Positions 4,405 to 5,293 of a stretch of DNA of 5,293 bases are shown here, piece by piece. Positions within the stretch are counted from its first letter, which is position 1; every line of letters begins with the position of its first letter. The DNA is from Lentzea sp. (lineage in GTDB: Bacteria; Actinomycetota; Actinomycetes; Mycobacteriales; Pseudonocardiaceae). The stretch covers positions 1 through 5,293 of the forward strand of contig JASLAV010000320.1 in NCBI GenBank assembly GCA_030146905.1, read 5' to 3'. The notes beneath the pieces were generated by a model. The model made no database searches. It had not been told where the DNA came from and saw nothing but the letters and a program-made list of their open reading frames with translations. Both the position numbers and the translations under genes were made by a program.

Positions 4405-5293
4405 CTAGCCGATGACGAACTGCGAACCCGGCTCGATGGTGATGTCGCCGTCCCGCGAGTTGGTGATCGTCACGTTCGTCAGGCGCGCCGACCCCCTGGC
4501 CTGAGCCATCGCGAGGATGCCGGAACCGTTGTTGGACCTGTCGATGCGGACGTTGGTGATCCGCACGTCCGGCATCCCGGTGCCGCCGCCCTTGAACTGG
4601 ATCCCGTCGAACGTGGAGTCCAGGATCTCGGTGTCGCGGATGACGACACCGGGGATCGGCAGGTTCTGTGAGAACAGCGTGATGGCGCCGAACTCCTGCG
4701 CCTCACCCCAGAACGCGCCACCCGTGCGGTGCAGGGCGTTGTTGGCGAGCAACGTCGTGCCGCCGAACGGCAACGGGTCGTGGTCGGTCGCCAGCATGAT
4801 GCCCGGGTAGTTGGCCGTGTCGGAGATGATGTTGTTCTCCGCGCGGTTGTTCGACCCTCCGTAGATGGCGATTCCGTTGGCACGCCACGGCAACGCGATC
4901 GTGTTGTTGAGGAAGGCGTTGCCGCTGCCCACGTCCACGTTCTGGTCCTTCACGTACTTCGACGCCCACACGGCCAGCGCGTCGTCACCGGTGGTGCGGA
5001 ACGACGAGTTGAACACCGTGGAGTTCCGCGTGCCGTTGGTGAAGTTGATGCCGTCGGCGTACGTGTCGCGGATGCGCATGCCGCTGAACTGCAGGCCGTC
5101 ACCGGGGTTCCAGCGGTCGGGCAGGTTGGCGTAATCGCGGCCGACCCAGACACCGACGTTGGCGTGCTCGATCCACACGTTGGTGACCTTCGTGTTCTTG
5201 CCGAACCGGCCGTTGAGGCCGACGCCGCCCTCGGCGTTGCCGTCACCGCCGCGGATCCGGCCGGACCCGAAGATCGCGATGTCCGAGATCTGC
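4405..5293 (-). CDS. Beta-helix glycoside hydrolase, probable GH87 alpha-1,3-glucanase/mycodextranase (5' truncated by window)
   Basis: The frame is open to the right edge, so the 295 visible residues are the C-terminal part of a larger protein. The many short repeats rich in Asn, Gly and Thr (NxxIxNT, ITNVRIDRS, TNVTITNS) are the rungs of a right-handed parallel beta helix. The segment GLQFSGMRIRDTYADGINF...RTTGDDALAVW resembles GH87 catalytic domains. Asp80 and the Asp103-Asp104 pair (counting from base 5292) keep the 23-residue spacing recalled for the three catalytic Asps of Paenibacillus AglFH1 (1045, 1068, 1069). GH87 enzymes are secreted and cut alpha-1,3-glucan or nigeran of fungal walls and dental or soil biofilms. 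The signal peptide and any carbohydrate-binding domains would lie upstream of the window. The GTG at 5178 is internal, not a start: the open frame and the beta-helix pattern continue beyond it. A generic pectate-lyase-like beta-helix protein is the fallback. Confidence 0.75.
   Translation of the reverse strand, partial: QISDIAIFGSGRIRGGDGNAEGGVGLNGRFGKNTKVTNVWIEHANVGVWVGRDYANLPDRWNPGDGLQFSGMRIRDTYADGINFTNGTRNSTVFNSSFRTTGDDALAVWASKYVKDQNVDVGSGNAFLNNTIALPWRANGIAIYGGSNNRAENNIISDTANYPGIMLATDHDPLPFGGTTLLANNALHRTGGAFWGEAQEFGAITLFSQNLPIPGVVIRDTEILDSTFDGIQFKGGGTGMPDVRITNVRIDRSNNGSGILAMAQARGSARLTNVTITNSRDGDITIEPGSQFVIG

Noticed and set aside
4391..4407. Direct repeat GATCTA-CCGCT-GATCTA after the glycosidase stop
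   Set aside because: Only 6 bases, and one copy includes the stop codon. It is too short to separate from chance, and no promoter pair could be fitted to it with confidence.

Overview
This 5.3 kb window is GC-rich, ordinary-looking chromosomal DNA from a high-GC actinobacterium. The evidence is the very high GC content, strong GGAGG-type ribosome binding sites, GTG starts, a Thr/Ser/Pro-rich lipoprotein and a two-domain universal stress protein. The gene content fits a soil actinomycete such as a Pseudonocardiales member (Amycolatopsis, Lentzea or Saccharothrix type), but the genus is a guess. I see no transposase, integrase, CRISPR array, tRNA, rRNA or defence system.

Layout, left to right. 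(1) The 3' end of a neutral ceramidase gene (+). It ends in a tandem TGA TGA and overlaps tail-to-tail by 14 bp with (2) a saccharopine-dehydrogenase-like NAD(P)-binding oxidoreductase gene (-). A strong hairpin lies just past the ceramidase stop. (3) A divergent TetR-family regulator gene (+) faces the oxidoreductase gene. The 88 bp between their start codons is almost filled by a 27-bp near-perfect inverted repeat, which is very probably the regulator's double operator. (4) An AT-rich 66-bp gap holds a likely promoter with a 15-bp palindrome. It precedes (5) a hormone-sensitive-lipase-family esterase gene (+), which ends 4 bp inside (6) a small lipoprotein gene (-). (7) A tandem-domain universal stress protein gene (-) lies directly upstream of the lipoprotein gene and shares a GTGA junction with it, so the two look translationally coupled. 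(8) At the right edge is the 3' part of a beta-helix glycoside hydrolase (-), best matched to GH87 alpha-1,3-glucanase/mycodextranase. It is cut off by the window end.

The genes fall into three working units. The oxidoreductase/TetR pair looks like an autoregulated, ligand-responsive divergent module, with the esterase just downstream of the regulator. The minus-strand run of glycosidase, stress protein and lipoprotein may be partly co-transcribed. The ceramidase and the glycosidase belong to families of secreted degradative enzymes. The proteins are all members of known families. The most notable signals are non-coding: the symmetric double operator at 1414-1472, and a perfect 15-bp hairpin at 4346-4380 that buries the universal stress protein ribosome binding site.
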